Source of the DNA: Rhodobacterales bacterium HKCCE3408
GTDB lineage: Bacteria > Pseudomonadota > Alphaproteobacteria > Rhodobacterales > Rhodobacteraceae
Direction of reading: 5' to 3'
Length of the DNA: 64,000 bases
Assembly (NCBI GenBank): GCA_015689705.1
Contig: WVSN01000004.1
Span: forward strand, 62,001-126,000
The first letter of the stretch is position 1; each line of letters begins with the position of its first letter. The position numbers and the translations under genes were made by a program. Positions 20,053 through 28,613 of the stretch are shown here, in pieces. Below the pieces are notes generated by a model. That model made no database searches. It was not told where the DNA came from and saw only the letters and a list, made by a program, of their open reading frames with translations.

Positions 20053-20075
20053 CGTGGTGCATTTTTTGCACCACG
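20053..20075 (+). promoter_or_regulatory. 23-base perfect palindrome containing a sigma-54-like -24/-12 element before urtA
   Basis: CGTGGTGCA-TTTTT-TGCACCACG is a perfect inverted repeat (9-base arms). Within it TGGTGC (20055-20060), five bases, then TTGCA (20066-20070) match the sigma-54 pattern, with GG and GC separated by exactly 10 bases. Transcription would start near 20081, about 90 bases before urtA. The arms also contain the GGTGCA/TGCACC sequences of NtrC half-sites, but in everted order. Nitrogen control of urea uptake would make sense; some Rhodobacter species use NtrC with sigma-70 instead. Confidence 0.5.
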
Positions 20076-20104
20076 ATGCTGCCAATAAAGCGGCAGACAA
20101 CACA

Positions 20105-20118
20105 ACACCAATCGGTGT
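20105..20118. promoter_or_regulatory. Inverted repeat ACACC-AATC-GGTGT upstream of urtA
   Basis: A perfect 5-base inverted repeat with a 4-base spacer in the urtA leader, 53 bases before the start codon. It resembles an NtrC-type or LysR-type site. Its location downstream of the putative sigma-54 start would suit repression. Confidence 0.35.
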
Positions 20119-20170
20119 CTCCTCATGCTGCCTGTGCAGAAAAGCCCGCAGGGGCCACAAGGGGATGATG

Positions 20171-21436
20171 ATGAAAAAACTGCTTCTAGCCAGCGTGTTG
20201 CCGCTGGCCCTTTCGCATGCTGCAAGTGCAGAAATCCGAGTCGGGATCCTGCATTCGACGACCGGGACGATGGCGATCTCGGAATCGACGCTGCGCGATG
20301 TGATGCTGATGATGATCGAACAGCAGAACGAGGCCGGCGGCCTTCTGGGCGAGGAACTGGTGCCGGTGGTCGTCGATGGCGCGTCGGACTGGCCGACCTT
20401 CGCCGAACGTATGCGCGAATTGCTGACCGTCGAAGAAGTCGACGTGGTCTTCTGCTGCTGGACCTCGGCCAGCCGCAAGTCGATCCTGCCCGTGGTCGAG
20501 GAACTGAACGGCCTGGTGTTCTACCCCGTCCAGTACGAGGGCGAGGAAAGCTCCTACAACGTGTTCTACACCGGCGCCGCGCCGAACCAGCAGGCGATCC
20601 CGGCGGTCGACTACTTCCTCGAGGAACTGGGCGTCGAAAGCTTCGCGCTGCTCGGCACCGACTATGTCTACCCGCGGACCACGAACCGCATTCTCGAAGC
20701 CTACCTGCTGGATCATGGCATCCCGCAGGAGAATATCTTCGTCAACTACACGCCGTTCGGCCATGCCGACTGGTCCTCGATCGTGTCCGACGTCGTGGCC
20801 CTGGGCGAGTCCGGCCAGCAGGTCGGCGTGATCTCGACGATCAACGGCGACGCGAACGTCGGCTTCTACACCGAGCTTGCCGCGCAGGGCGTGACGGCGG
20901 ACGACATCCCGGTCGTCGCCTTCTCGGTCGGCGAGGAAGAACTGGCCGGTCTCGATACCGAGCCTCTGGAAGGCCACCTGGCCGCGTGGAACTACTTCAT
21001 GTCGGCCGATACGCCTGAAAACGAAGCCTTCATCGCCGCCTGGCACGAGTTCACCGGCGACGACAGCCGCGTGACCAACGACCCGATGGAAGCCCACTAT
21101 ATCGGCTTCAACATGTGGGTGCAGGCGGTCGAAGCGGCCGGCACGACCGATCCCGACGCGGTGATCGCGGCGATGGTCGGCCAGACCTTCCCGAACCTGA
21201 CGGGCGGAATGGCCGAGATGCTGCCGAACCACCACCTGACAAAGCCCGTGCTGATCGGCGAGATCCGCGCCGACGGCCAGTTCGACATCATCAGCCAGAC
21301 CGATCCGGTGCCGGGCGATGCCTGGACGGACTTCCTGCCGGAATCGGCGGTCCTGACCTCGGATTGGCCGGGCCTCGGCTGCGGGATGTACAACACCGAG
21401 ACCGAGACCTGCGTGCAGATGGAATCGAACTACTGA
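20171..21436 (+). CDS. urtA: Urea ABC transporter substrate-binding protein
   Basis: A 421-residue periplasmic binding protein. The signal peptide MKKLLLASVLPLALSHAASA is cleaved before EIRVG. The mature part shows UrtA hallmarks: HSTTGTMAISESTLRDV, FCCWTSASRKSILPVVEE, YPVQYEGEESS and YVYPRTTNRILE. Of three consecutive ATG codons (20165, 20168, 20171) the last is preferred because AAGGGG ends six bases upstream. It binds urea (in some homologues short-chain amides) and delivers it to UrtBC. It begins a five-gene operon and is followed by a strong stem-loop, which is common behind binding-protein genes that are expressed in excess. Confidence 0.95.
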   Translation: MKKLLLASVLPLALSHAASAEIRVGILHSTTGTMAISESTLRDVMLMMIEQQNEAGGLLGEELVPVVVDGASDWPTFAERMRELLTVEEVDVVFCCWTSASRKSILPVVEELNGLVFYPVQYEGEESSYNVFYTGAAPNQQAIPAVDYFLEELGVESFALLGTDYVYPRTTNRILEAYLLDHGIPQENIFVNYTPFGHADWSSIVSDVVALGESGQQVGVISTINGDANVGFYTELAAQGVTADDIPVVAFSVGEEELAGLDTEPLEGHLAAWNYFMSADTPENEAFIAAWHEFTGDDSRVTNDPMEAHYIGFNMWVQAVEAAGTTDPDAVIAAMVGQTFPNLTGGMAEMLPNHHLTKPVLIGEIRADGQFDIISQTDPVPGDAWTDFLPESAVLTSDWPGLGCGMYNTETETCVQMESNY

Positions 21437-21458
21437 GCCGCTGAGACGGCAACGATCC

Positions 21459-21489
21459 GGCCGGGCGCGCGCATCTCGCGCGCCCGGCC
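21459..21489 (+). terminator. 13-base stem-loop between urtA and urtB
   Basis: GGCCGGGCGCGCG (21459-21471) pairs perfectly with CGCGCGCCCGGCC (21477-21489) across a 5-base loop. There is no U-tract, so it is more likely a partial terminator or a 3'-end-protecting hairpin that raises urtA mRNA relative to the permease genes. Confidence 0.7.
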
Positions 21490-21519
21490 ACACTCGGGTG
21501 TAGGGGCAGTAACAACATC

Positions 21520-23487
21520 ATGCTGAGAACGCTGTGGGTCGTGGCGCTGCTGGCGCTTGCCCCGGTCCTTGCCGGCCGGGCGGTCGCGCAGGAGGAGCCG
21601 GGACCGCTGCAGGCGCTTCTGCAGGAGAACGCGGAGCTGGTGACCGACGCGTCGCGCCGCACCGTCGGCGAAGTGCTGGAGGTGCTGGTCGGCAGCGGCC
21701 TGCCGGGGGTTCCGGACCTGCTGGCGACCTGGCAGGAGCGCGAGCTGTATTACCGCGAGAGCGACGGGCGGTTCTACTATGTCGACGACCCGGATGCCGA
21801 CCCGCTTGTCCTGATCGATATCGACACGGGCGAAGAGGCCGGAACGGCCGGATCGCGCGAAATCGACCAGCTGCGCCCGAACCGCGGGGTGCAGACCGTG
21901 ATCGGCTCGGCACTCGTCGGCTTCCGCCTCGCCTCGGAGGAGCCGCGGGAGCGGCGGGCGGCGCTGCGCGCCATCGACCGGGAACCCGAGGAAGACCACC
22001 TGCCGCTGGTCCGCGAGTTCATCGAGACCGAGGAGGATCCGGCGCTTCGGGCGACAGCGGAAACGCTGCTGACCAAGCTGGTGATCGCCTTCGCCGATAC
22101 CGAGGAAGAGCGCATCGCCGCCATCGAGAGCCTGTCGGGCAATATCTCGATCGAGGCGCGGGCGACGCTGAACCCGCTTCTGGCCACGCGGACCGAGGTG
22201 GCCGAGACGCTGCCCGAAGACCGCAACATCGCGCGCGAACTGACGCCGGGCAGCGAGGACTTCCCGGCCGAGGACGCCTACGAGATGCTGGTGGAGGCCG
22301 AACTGGCCCCGCCGCTTCTGACGCGCGACGACATCCTGTCCGCGCTCGAGGCCAACGTCATGGACGGCACCGTCGGCGGCGTACCGATCGCACAGCTCTC
22401 GGACCCCGAAGCGCGGGTGCGTGCCTATAACGGGCTCGTCGCGGCAGGCCTGGCCGAGGCCGGCGTGACCGAGGACGAGATCCGCGAGACGCTGGCGAAT
22501 TTCGTGTTCTACGAGGAATATTACGAGCGGAACGCGGCCATCACCGACGCGGCGGAACGCACGCTCGCCTCGATCGAGGGCCGTGTGGCCTTTTACGAAT
22601 TCGTCGACCTGTCGCTCGACGGGCTGTCGCTGGCCTCGATCTACTTTCTCGCCGCCATCGGGCTTGCCATCACCTTCGGCGTCATGGGCGTCATCAACAT
22701 GGCCCATGGCGAGTTCATCATGATGGGCGCCTATACCGGCTTCGTCGTGCAATCGATCGTGCCGAACGAGACCGCGTCGATCGCAATCGCGATCCCGCTG
22801 GCCTTCGTGGTGACCTTCGCCGCCGGCGTGGCGCTTGAACGGTCCGTCATCCGCTGGCTCTATCACCGCCCGCTGGAGACGCTGCTGGCGACCTTCGGCA
22901 TTTCCATCGCGGTCCAGCAGATCGTGCGCCAGATCTTCGGCGCGCTGACGCAGCCGCTCAGCCCGCCGGACTGGCTGGCCGGGTCGGTCGCGTTCAACGA
23001 GGTCGTCTCGATCAGCTCGATCCGGATCGCGATCTTCCTTCTGGGCGTGATCTTCTTCGTCCTGCTCTGGCTGATCCTGAACAAGACGCGGCTTGGGCTC
23101 GAGGTGCGCGCGGTGACGCAGAACCCGCGCATGGCGGCCTCGATGGGGATCAATCCCGACCGGATCAACATGCTGACCTTCGGCCTCGGCTCCGGCATCG
23201 CGGGGATCGCAGGGGTGGCCATCGGCCTCTTCGCGCAGGTCGTGCCGGACCTCGGCACGAACTACATCGTGCAGAGCTTCATGACGGTCGTCGTCGGCGG
23301 CGTCGGCAACATCTTCGGCACGCTGGCCGGGGCGGCGCTGATCGGGTTCCTGCAGAAAGGCATCGAGTGGCTGAACCCGGCGAACACGCTGGCGGCTCAG
23401 ACCTACATGATCCTGTTCGTGATCCTCTTCATCCAGTTCCGGCCGCGCGGGATCATCGCGCTGCGCGGACGGGCGGCGGGGGACTGA
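21520..23487 (+). CDS. urtB: Urea ABC transporter permease UrtB, long form
   Basis: The protein has 655 residues. A signal peptide (LWVVALLALAPVLAGRAVA) is followed by about 340 residues of acidic, helical, probably periplasmic sequence with HEAT-like character. The LivH-type permease follows from about residue 365 (SLASIYFLAAIGLAITFGVM, MAHGEFIMMGAY), with roughly eight membrane segments. Long UrtB proteins with this extension are normal in proteobacteria. The C-terminus IQFRPRGIIALRGR is typical. It pairs with UrtC to form the urea channel in the inner membrane. Confidence 0.95.
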   Translation: MLRTLWVVALLALAPVLAGRAVAQEEPGPLQALLQENAELVTDASRRTVGEVLEVLVGSGLPGVPDLLATWQERELYYRESDGRFYYVDDPDADPLVLIDIDTGEEAGTAGSREIDQLRPNRGVQTVIGSALVGFRLASEEPRERRAALRAIDREPEEDHLPLVREFIETEEDPALRATAETLLTKLVIAFADTEEERIAAIESLSGNISIEARATLNPLLATRTEVAETLPEDRNIARELTPGSEDFPAEDAYEMLVEAELAPPLLTRDDILSALEANVMDGTVGGVPIAQLSDPEARVRAYNGLVAAGLAEAGVTEDEIRETLANFVFYEEYYERNAAITDAAERTLASIEGRVAFYEFVDLSLDGLSLASIYFLAAIGLAITFGVMGVINMAHGEFIMMGAYTGFVVQSIVPNETASIAIAIPLAFVVTFAAGVALERSVIRWLYHRPLETLLATFGISIAVQQIVRQIFGALTQPLSPPDWLAGSVAFNEVVSISSIRIAIFLLGVIFFVLLWLILNKTRLGLEVRAVTQNPRMAASMGINPDRINMLTFGLGSGIAGIAGVAIGLFAQVVPDLGTNYIVQSFMTVVVGGVGNIFGTLAGAALIGFLQKGIEWLNPANTLAAQTYMILFVILFIQFRPRGIIALRGRAAGD

Positions 23488-23490
23488 GCG

Positions 23491-24654
23491 ATAGGCAGCA
23501 TCTTCACCCGCAACCCGTCGGTCCCGATCTTCATCGGCACCCTCGCCTTCTTCGTGCTCGGCATCACGATCCTGTCGGAAGCCTACGGCACCGGTGCGAT
23601 CTCGATCAGCTTCACCAAGGTCCTGGGCATGACCCTATGCCTGTGCCTCGCCGCGCTCGCCATGGACCTCGTCTGGGGTTATTGCGGCATTCTGAGCCTG
23701 GGCCATTTCGCCTTCTTCGGGATCGGCGGCTACATGATCGGCATGTGGCTGATGACCGCCCGGACCGAGGCGGTGGTGCGCGCGAATCTCGCCAACCGGA
23801 TTATCCCGCCGACCGAGGCCGAGATCTCGGAGGCGACGGCGCTGCAGATCTTCTCGGTCGTCGGCGCGGAGGACTGGCCCTGGATGTGGGCGGTGTCCGA
23901 CAGCCTGTTTCTGTCGCTGCTGCTGGTGGTTCTTGTGCCGGGGGTGCTGGCGCTGGTCTTCGGCTGGCTCGCCTTCCGCAGCCGGGTCACCGGCGTCTAC
24001 CTGTCGATCCTGACGCAGGCGATGACGCTCGCTCTGTCGCTCTACCTGTTCCAGAACGACACCGGCCTGCGCGGCAACAATGGCCTGTCGGGCCTGCAGA
24101 ACATCCCCGGCAGCACGGCCGGACAGGCGAAGCTGTCGATCTGGTTCTTCTGGGCCTCGGCCGCTGCGCTCGGGCTCGCCTACGTCTTCGCCGCGTGGCT
24201 CGTGTCGGGCAAATTCGGCAACATCGTCCGGGCGATCCGGGACGACGAGCCGCGCGTGCGCTTCCTCGGCTACCCGGTCGAGGCCTACAAGCTGGCGGTC
24301 TTCGTCATCACCGCGATCATGTGCGGGATCGGCGGCGCGCTGTTCTATCCGCAGGCCGGGATCATCAATCCCGACCAGATCGCGCCCATCGCGTCGATCT
24401 ACCTCGCGGTCTGGGTCGCCATCGGTGGGCGTGGCCGGCTCTATGGCGCGGTCATCGGGGCGGCCGTGGTCTCGCTCCTGTCGAGCTATTTCACGGGCGG
24501 ACGGGCGCCGGACGTGAACCTCGGCTTCTACCGCATCCAGTGGATCGACTGGTGGCCGGTGCTTCTGGGCCTCGGCTTCGTGCTCGTGACGCTGTTCGCG
24601 CCGAAGGGCCTTGGCGGGCTCGTCGACCTGATCGTGCGGAGGAAGGAGCCATGA
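23491..24654 (+). CDS. urtC: Urea ABC transporter permease UrtC (apparent ATA start)
   Basis: This LivM-type permease pairs with UrtB (motifs MDLVWGYCGILSLGHFAFFG, AFRSRVTGVYLSILTQA, IGGRGRLYGAVIGA). Family-like sequence begins at GSIFTRNPSVPIFIGTL, directly after the urtB stop. The only codon that could start it there is ATA at 23491, with GGGGGA about seven bases upstream, exactly where an ATG would be expected. The first conventional start, GTG at 23554, would remove 21 residues including half of the first membrane segment and has no ribosome binding site. This is either a rare ATA start, an ATG-to-ATA mutation, or a sequencing error. The stop overlaps urtD (ATGA). Confidence 0.85.
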   Translation: MGSIFTRNPSVPIFIGTLAFFVLGITILSEAYGTGAISISFTKVLGMTLCLCLAALAMDLVWGYCGILSLGHFAFFGIGGYMIGMWLMTARTEAVVRANLANRIIPPTEAEISEATALQIFSVVGAEDWPWMWAVSDSLFLSLLLVVLVPGVLALVFGWLAFRSRVTGVYLSILTQAMTLALSLYLFQNDTGLRGNNGLSGLQNIPGSTAGQAKLSIWFFWASAAALGLAYVFAAWLVSGKFGNIVRAIRDDEPRVRFLGYPVEAYKLAVFVITAIMCGIGGALFYPQAGIINPDQIAPIASIYLAVWVAIGGRGRLYGAVIGAAVVSLLSSYFTGGRAPDVNLGFYRIQWIDWWPVLLGLGFVLVTLFAPKGLGGLVDLIVRRKEP

Positions 24655-25391
24655 GCGCGCTGCTGGAGGTCTCCGGCGTCTCGGTCTCGTTCGACGGGTT
24701 CAAGGCGATCAACAACCTCAGTTTCTCCATCGGCCAGCCCGAGATGCGGGCGGTGATCGGCCCGAACGGCGCGGGCAAGACGACCTTCATGGACATCATC
24801 ACCGGCAAGACCCGGCCCGATGTCGGACAGGTCCTGTGGGGCGAGGAGAACCGGTCGCTTCTGAAGATGTCCGAGGCGCAGATCGCGCGGGCCGGGATCG
24901 GGCGGAAGTTCCAGCGCCCGACCGTGTTCGAGGACCAGTCGGTGCGGGACAACCTGCGCGTCGCGCTGAAAAAGCCACGTGGGCCCTTCGCCGCCCTGAC
25001 CGACCGCGTGACCGATGCCGACCGCGCCCGGATCGACGAGATCGCCGAGGAGATCGGGCTGGCGGCACATCTGGACCGGCAGGCGGGCATCCTGAGCCAC
25101 GGACAGAAGCAATGGCTGGAGATCGGAATGCTGCTGGCGCAGGACCCGCGGCTTCTGCTCGTCGACGAACCGGCCGCCGGGATGACGACCGAAGAGCGGA
25201 CGCACACCACCGAGCTTCTGCGCCGCGTGGCCGAGACGCGTGCCGTGGTGGTGGTGGAGCATGACATGGATTTCGTCCGCAAGCTGAACTGCCGGGTCAC
25301 GGTGCTGCACGAGGGCTCGGTTCTCAGCGAAGGCACGCTGGATCACGTGATGGCCGACGACCGGGTCATCGAAGTCTACCTGGGACGCTAG
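24651..25391 (+). CDS. urtD: Urea ABC transporter ATP-binding protein UrtD
   Basis: A 246-residue LivG-type ATPase: Walker A GPNGAGKTT near residue 41, Q-loop region GIGRKFQRPTVFE, signature region LSHGQKQWLEIGM (SHGQ in place of SGGQ, normal for UrtD), Walker B LLLVDEPAAGM and the switch EHDMDF. It starts with an ATG overlapping the urtC stop, preceded by GGAAGGAG. It powers urea import with UrtE at the cytoplasmic face. Confidence 0.96.
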   Translation: MSALLEVSGVSVSFDGFKAINNLSFSIGQPEMRAVIGPNGAGKTTFMDIITGKTRPDVGQVLWGEENRSLLKMSEAQIARAGIGRKFQRPTVFEDQSVRDNLRVALKKPRGPFAALTDRVTDADRARIDEIAEEIGLAAHLDRQAGILSHGQKQWLEIGMLLAQDPRLLLVDEPAAGMTTEERTHTTELLRRVAETRAVVVVEHDMDFVRKLNCRVTVLHEGSVLSEGTLDHVMADDRVIEVYLGR

Positions 25392-25394
25392 GCG

Positions 25395-26090
25395 ATGCTT
25401 CAGACCCGCGATCTCACGCTTCACTATTCCGGCAGCCAGATCCTGCACGGGATCAGCATGGAGGCCCGGAAGGGCGAGGTGACCTGCGTGATGGGCACAA
25501 ACGGCGTCGGAAAGACGTCGCTGATGAAGGCGATCACGGGCACGCACCCGCGGTCCGGCGGCGACGTGATCTTCGATGGCGAGACGCTGCCGAAACTTCC
25601 GGCGCATCGTCTGGCGCAGATGGGCATCGCCTACGTGCCGCAGGGCCGGATGATCTTTCCGCTTCTGACCGTGCGCGAGAACCTGGAGACCGGCCTTGCC
25701 TGCCTGCCGCGGGCCGAGCGCGAGATCCCCGAGCGGATCTTCGAGATGTTCCCGGTTCTGAAGCAGATGCAGAACCGCCGCGGCGGCGACCTGTCGGGCG
25801 GGCAGCAGCAGCAGCTTGCCTTCGGGCGGGCGCTGGTGACGCGGCCGAAATGCCTGCTGATGGACGAGCCGACCGAGGGCATCCAGCCCAACATCATTCA
25901 GCTGATCGGTGACGTGATCCGCCAGCTGCGCGACGAAGGCGAGATGGCGCTGATCCTCGTCGAGCAATATTTCGACTTCGCCTTCGATCTCGCCGACAGC
26001 TTCTACGTGCTGTCGCGCGGGCAGACGGTTCTTGCGGCACGCAAGGAAAACACGTCCCGAGAGGCCATTCAGGGCGCCTTCGACTTCTGA
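25395..26090 (+). CDS. urtE: Urea ABC transporter ATP-binding protein UrtE
   Basis: A 231-residue LivF-type ATPase with Walker A GTNGVGKTS, signature LSGGQQQQLAFGRAL, Walker B CLLMDEPTEGIQPN and the switch LVEQYFDFAFDLAD. It begins four bases after urtD and closes the urt operon. No clear terminator follows; a hybrid kinase gene begins about 70 bases on. Confidence 0.96.
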   Translation: MLQTRDLTLHYSGSQILHGISMEARKGEVTCVMGTNGVGKTSLMKAITGTHPRSGGDVIFDGETLPKLPAHRLAQMGIAYVPQGRMIFPLLTVRENLETGLACLPRAEREIPERIFEMFPVLKQMQNRRGGDLSGGQQQQLAFGRALVTRPKCLLMDEPTEGIQPNIIQLIGDVIRQLRDEGEMALILVEQYFDFAFDLADSFYVLSRGQTVLAARKENTSREAIQGAFDF

Positions 26091-26162
26091 GCCGGCCGTG
26101 ACAAGCCCCGTCTGTCCGTGTCAGTTTGCGAGTCGTTCCGGGTCAGTTTTCCGGGGCGGTCA

Positions 26163-28613
26163 GTGACGCGAGGCATGCCCGAAACCGTTCTCAGAGACTA
26201 TTCCGAATTCGACCAGTCCGCGGGCCTGCACCGGCTGAGCCGGTTCGCCGCCCGAATCCTGGACGCGCCCGAGGCGATCGTCGCGATGTCCGACGCGCCG
26301 GGCGAGCCCATCCTTCTGCATACCTGGGCCGGGATCGGCGAGGCCGCGGCCAGAAGCCGGTCCGCGATGCTCGGCCCCCTGCTCGACGGCACGAACGCGC
26401 CGCTGGCCGTCGACGATGCGGCGTCGGATTCCCGGCTCGGGGCGCTGACAGGCGGATGCCTGGCCGCCGCCCTGCCCGGCGACGCCGACGGCCCGGTCGG
26501 ATATATCGCCGTCTTCGATCCCGAACCGCGCAGCTGGAGCCGGGAACAGGTCGACACGATCGTCGATCTCGCCGGGGCGGCGCTGGAACGGCGGATGCTC
26601 AACCGGGCGCTGGCGGCGCTGTCCAAGGTGCATACCAGCGCCTCGCGCCTCGGCCGCGTCGTCGAACGGGCTGCGCACGAGGTGTTCATGTTCGACGCGG
26701 ATAGCCTGCTGTTTCTCGAGGTGAACCGCGGCGCGCGCGAAAATCTCGGCTATTCGATCGACGAGTTGCGGCGGATGACACCGCTCGACATCAAGCCCGA
26801 GTTCACCAAGGCGGAGTTCGACGAGCTGCTGACCCCGCTCCGCACCGGCGCCACACCGTCGATCCAGTTCGAAACCGTCCACCGGCGGCGCGACGGCAGC
26901 GACTATCCCTCCACGATCCGGCTGGAGCTGCACGACGAACCCGATGGCGGCACCTTCGTCGCCTTCGTCAAGGACATCACCGATCAGGTTGCGCTGAGCC
27001 GCGAGGCGCAGAGCGTGACCGCGCGGCTCGCCGCGATCCTCGAGACCGCGACAGGCGGGATTGTCGGGCTCGACCGGGCCGGGCGGATCTGCGTGGCGAA
27101 TCCGGCGGCGCGGCACATCGTCGGCCGGCTGGCCGATCCCCTGCCCTTCGCCTGGCCGCCCGACATCTCCTTTCTCGACGGCGAGGATCTCAAACCGCTC
27201 GACGCCTCGGCCGACCCGGTCAACCGGGCCATGGCCGGCCAGAAGATCGGTGGCGAGATCACGGTGATGACGCGCCCCGGCTCGGTGCAGCCGCGCTATG
27301 TCCGCTTCTCCAGCGCGCCGGTCCCGGACATCCAGGGCACGGACCTGCACACGGTCGTCATCCTCGACGACGTGACCGAACAGGAACTGAACCGCCAGAA
27401 GCTGGAGCGGGCCGGCCGTCTCGAGGCGCTCGGCCAGCTCACCGGCGGCGTTGCGCATGACTTCAACAACCTGCTGGCAACGATCGATTACGCGGTGCAG
27501 CTGGCCATGCCGCAGGTGGTCGAAGCCGGTCAGCGCCATCTCGCCGCCGCCAAGACCTCGGTCCGGCGGGGGGCGGCGCTGACGAACCGGCTTCTCGCCT
27601 TCGCGCGACGTCAGCCGGGCATGGCGCGGTCGGTTCCGACACGCGATGTGCTGGCCGAGTTCGAGACGCTGGCGCGGACGAGCATCGAGGGCGCGCTTGG
27701 CGTCGCTTTCCGCGTTGCGCCCGCGCCGGCCGATCTGCGGGTCTATTGCGATGTCGGCCAGCTTGAGAACGCGCTGCTCAACCTCGTTCTGAACAGCCGC
27801 GACGCGATCATCGGCAGTGGTCGGGGCGACACGATCACAGTCAGCGTCCGCAGCGTCCCGAATATCGGGCGCGACGCCGCGCGGCTGCGCGAAAGCCACG
27901 ACAGCTATGGCGCCGATACCTTCAACGAGTCGGACGCCGCTGACCGCAACCGGGCGGACGGACGCGCCCGGCGATACGTGGAATTCTCGGTCACCGATAA
28001 CGGGCCGGGCATGACAGCTGAGGTCAAGCGGCGGGCGGTCGACCCGTTCTTCACCACCAAGGACGCCGAGGCGGGAACGGGGCTCGGGCTGTCGATGGTC
28101 TACGGCTTCGTGCAGCAATCAGGGGGCGAGCTGCGGATTTACTCCGAGCTCGGACACGGGACCACGATCCGCATCGTCCTGCCGCGCGGCAACGAGACCG
28201 GGACGCGAGAGGACCCGGTGGATCGGGAGGATCTGCCGAAAGGATCCGGCGAGCGGGTTCTGGTCGTCGAGGACGACCCGCAGCTTCTGGACGTGACCGC
28301 CGATCTGATCGCTAGGCTCGGCTGCGCACCGGTTCCCGCCGCGTCGGGCCGCGCGGCGCTGGAGCTGATCGATGCGGGCACGGAGATCGACCTTATGCTG
28401 ACCGACGTGGTGATGCCCGGCGGTGTCGGCGGGTTCGAACTGGCCGCGGAACTGCGCAAGCGGCGGGCGGATGTGCCCGTGGTCTACATGTCCGGCTATT
28501 CGACCATCAGCGACAGCGACATGGGCGCAGTGGTCGCGCCGATCCTGCAGAAGCCCTGCGATCCGGCCGAACTGGCGCGGACCCTGCTGCGCCAGTTGCA
28601 GGCGGCGGACTAG
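26163..28613 (+). CDS. Hybrid sensor histidine kinase with C-terminal receiver domain
   Basis: About 816 residues, cytoplasmic (no membrane segments). In order: a GAF-like region (about 1-150), two PAS domains (NLGYSIDELRRMTPLDI region and TGGIVGLDRAGRICVANPAA region), a HisKA domain with the phospho-acceptor His in GGVAHDFNNLLA, an HATPase domain (N-box NALLNLVLNSRDA, FFTTKDAEAGTGLGLSMVYG), and a receiver (LVVEDDPQLL, phospho-acceptor Asp in LMLTDVVMPGG, conserved Lys in ILQKPCDP). The start is uncertain: GTG 26163 (GGGGCGG upstream), ATG 26175 or GTG 26118. It follows urtE by 72 bases in the same direction. The stop overlaps the convergent ABC gene (CTAG). Confidence 0.85.
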   Translation: MTRGMPETVLRDYSEFDQSAGLHRLSRFAARILDAPEAIVAMSDAPGEPILLHTWAGIGEAAARSRSAMLGPLLDGTNAPLAVDDAASDSRLGALTGGCLAAALPGDADGPVGYIAVFDPEPRSWSREQVDTIVDLAGAALERRMLNRALAALSKVHTSASRLGRVVERAAHEVFMFDADSLLFLEVNRGARENLGYSIDELRRMTPLDIKPEFTKAEFDELLTPLRTGATPSIQFETVHRRRDGSDYPSTIRLELHDEPDGGTFVAFVKDITDQVALSREAQSVTARLAAILETATGGIVGLDRAGRICVANPAARHIVGRLADPLPFAWPPDISFLDGEDLKPLDASADPVNRAMAGQKIGGEITVMTRPGSVQPRYVRFSSAPVPDIQGTDLHTVVILDDVTEQELNRQKLERAGRLEALGQLTGGVAHDFNNLLATIDYAVQLAMPQVVEAGQRHLAAAKTSVRRGAALTNRLLAFARRQPGMARSVPTRDVLAEFETLARTSIEGALGVAFRVAPAPADLRVYCDVGQLENALLNLVLNSRDAIIGSGRGDTITVSVRSVPNIGRDAARLRESHDSYGADTFNESDAADRNRADGRARRYVEFSVTDNGPGMTAEVKRRAVDPFFTTKDAEAGTGLGLSMVYGFVQQSGGELRIYSELGHGTTIRIVLPRGNETGTREDPVDREDLPKGSGERVLVVEDDPQLLDVTADLIARLGCAPVPAASGRAALELIDAGTEIDLMLTDVVMPGGVGGFELAAELRKRRADVPVVYMSGYSTISDSDMGAVVAPILQKPCDPAELARTLLRQLQAAD

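Noticed and set aside
26118-26162. Extended start of the hybrid kinase at GTG 26118 and a repeated GTCAGTTT nearby
   Set aside because: The extension has no ribosome site and a non-helical, low-information sequence. The short repeat is not symmetric and is likely chance.
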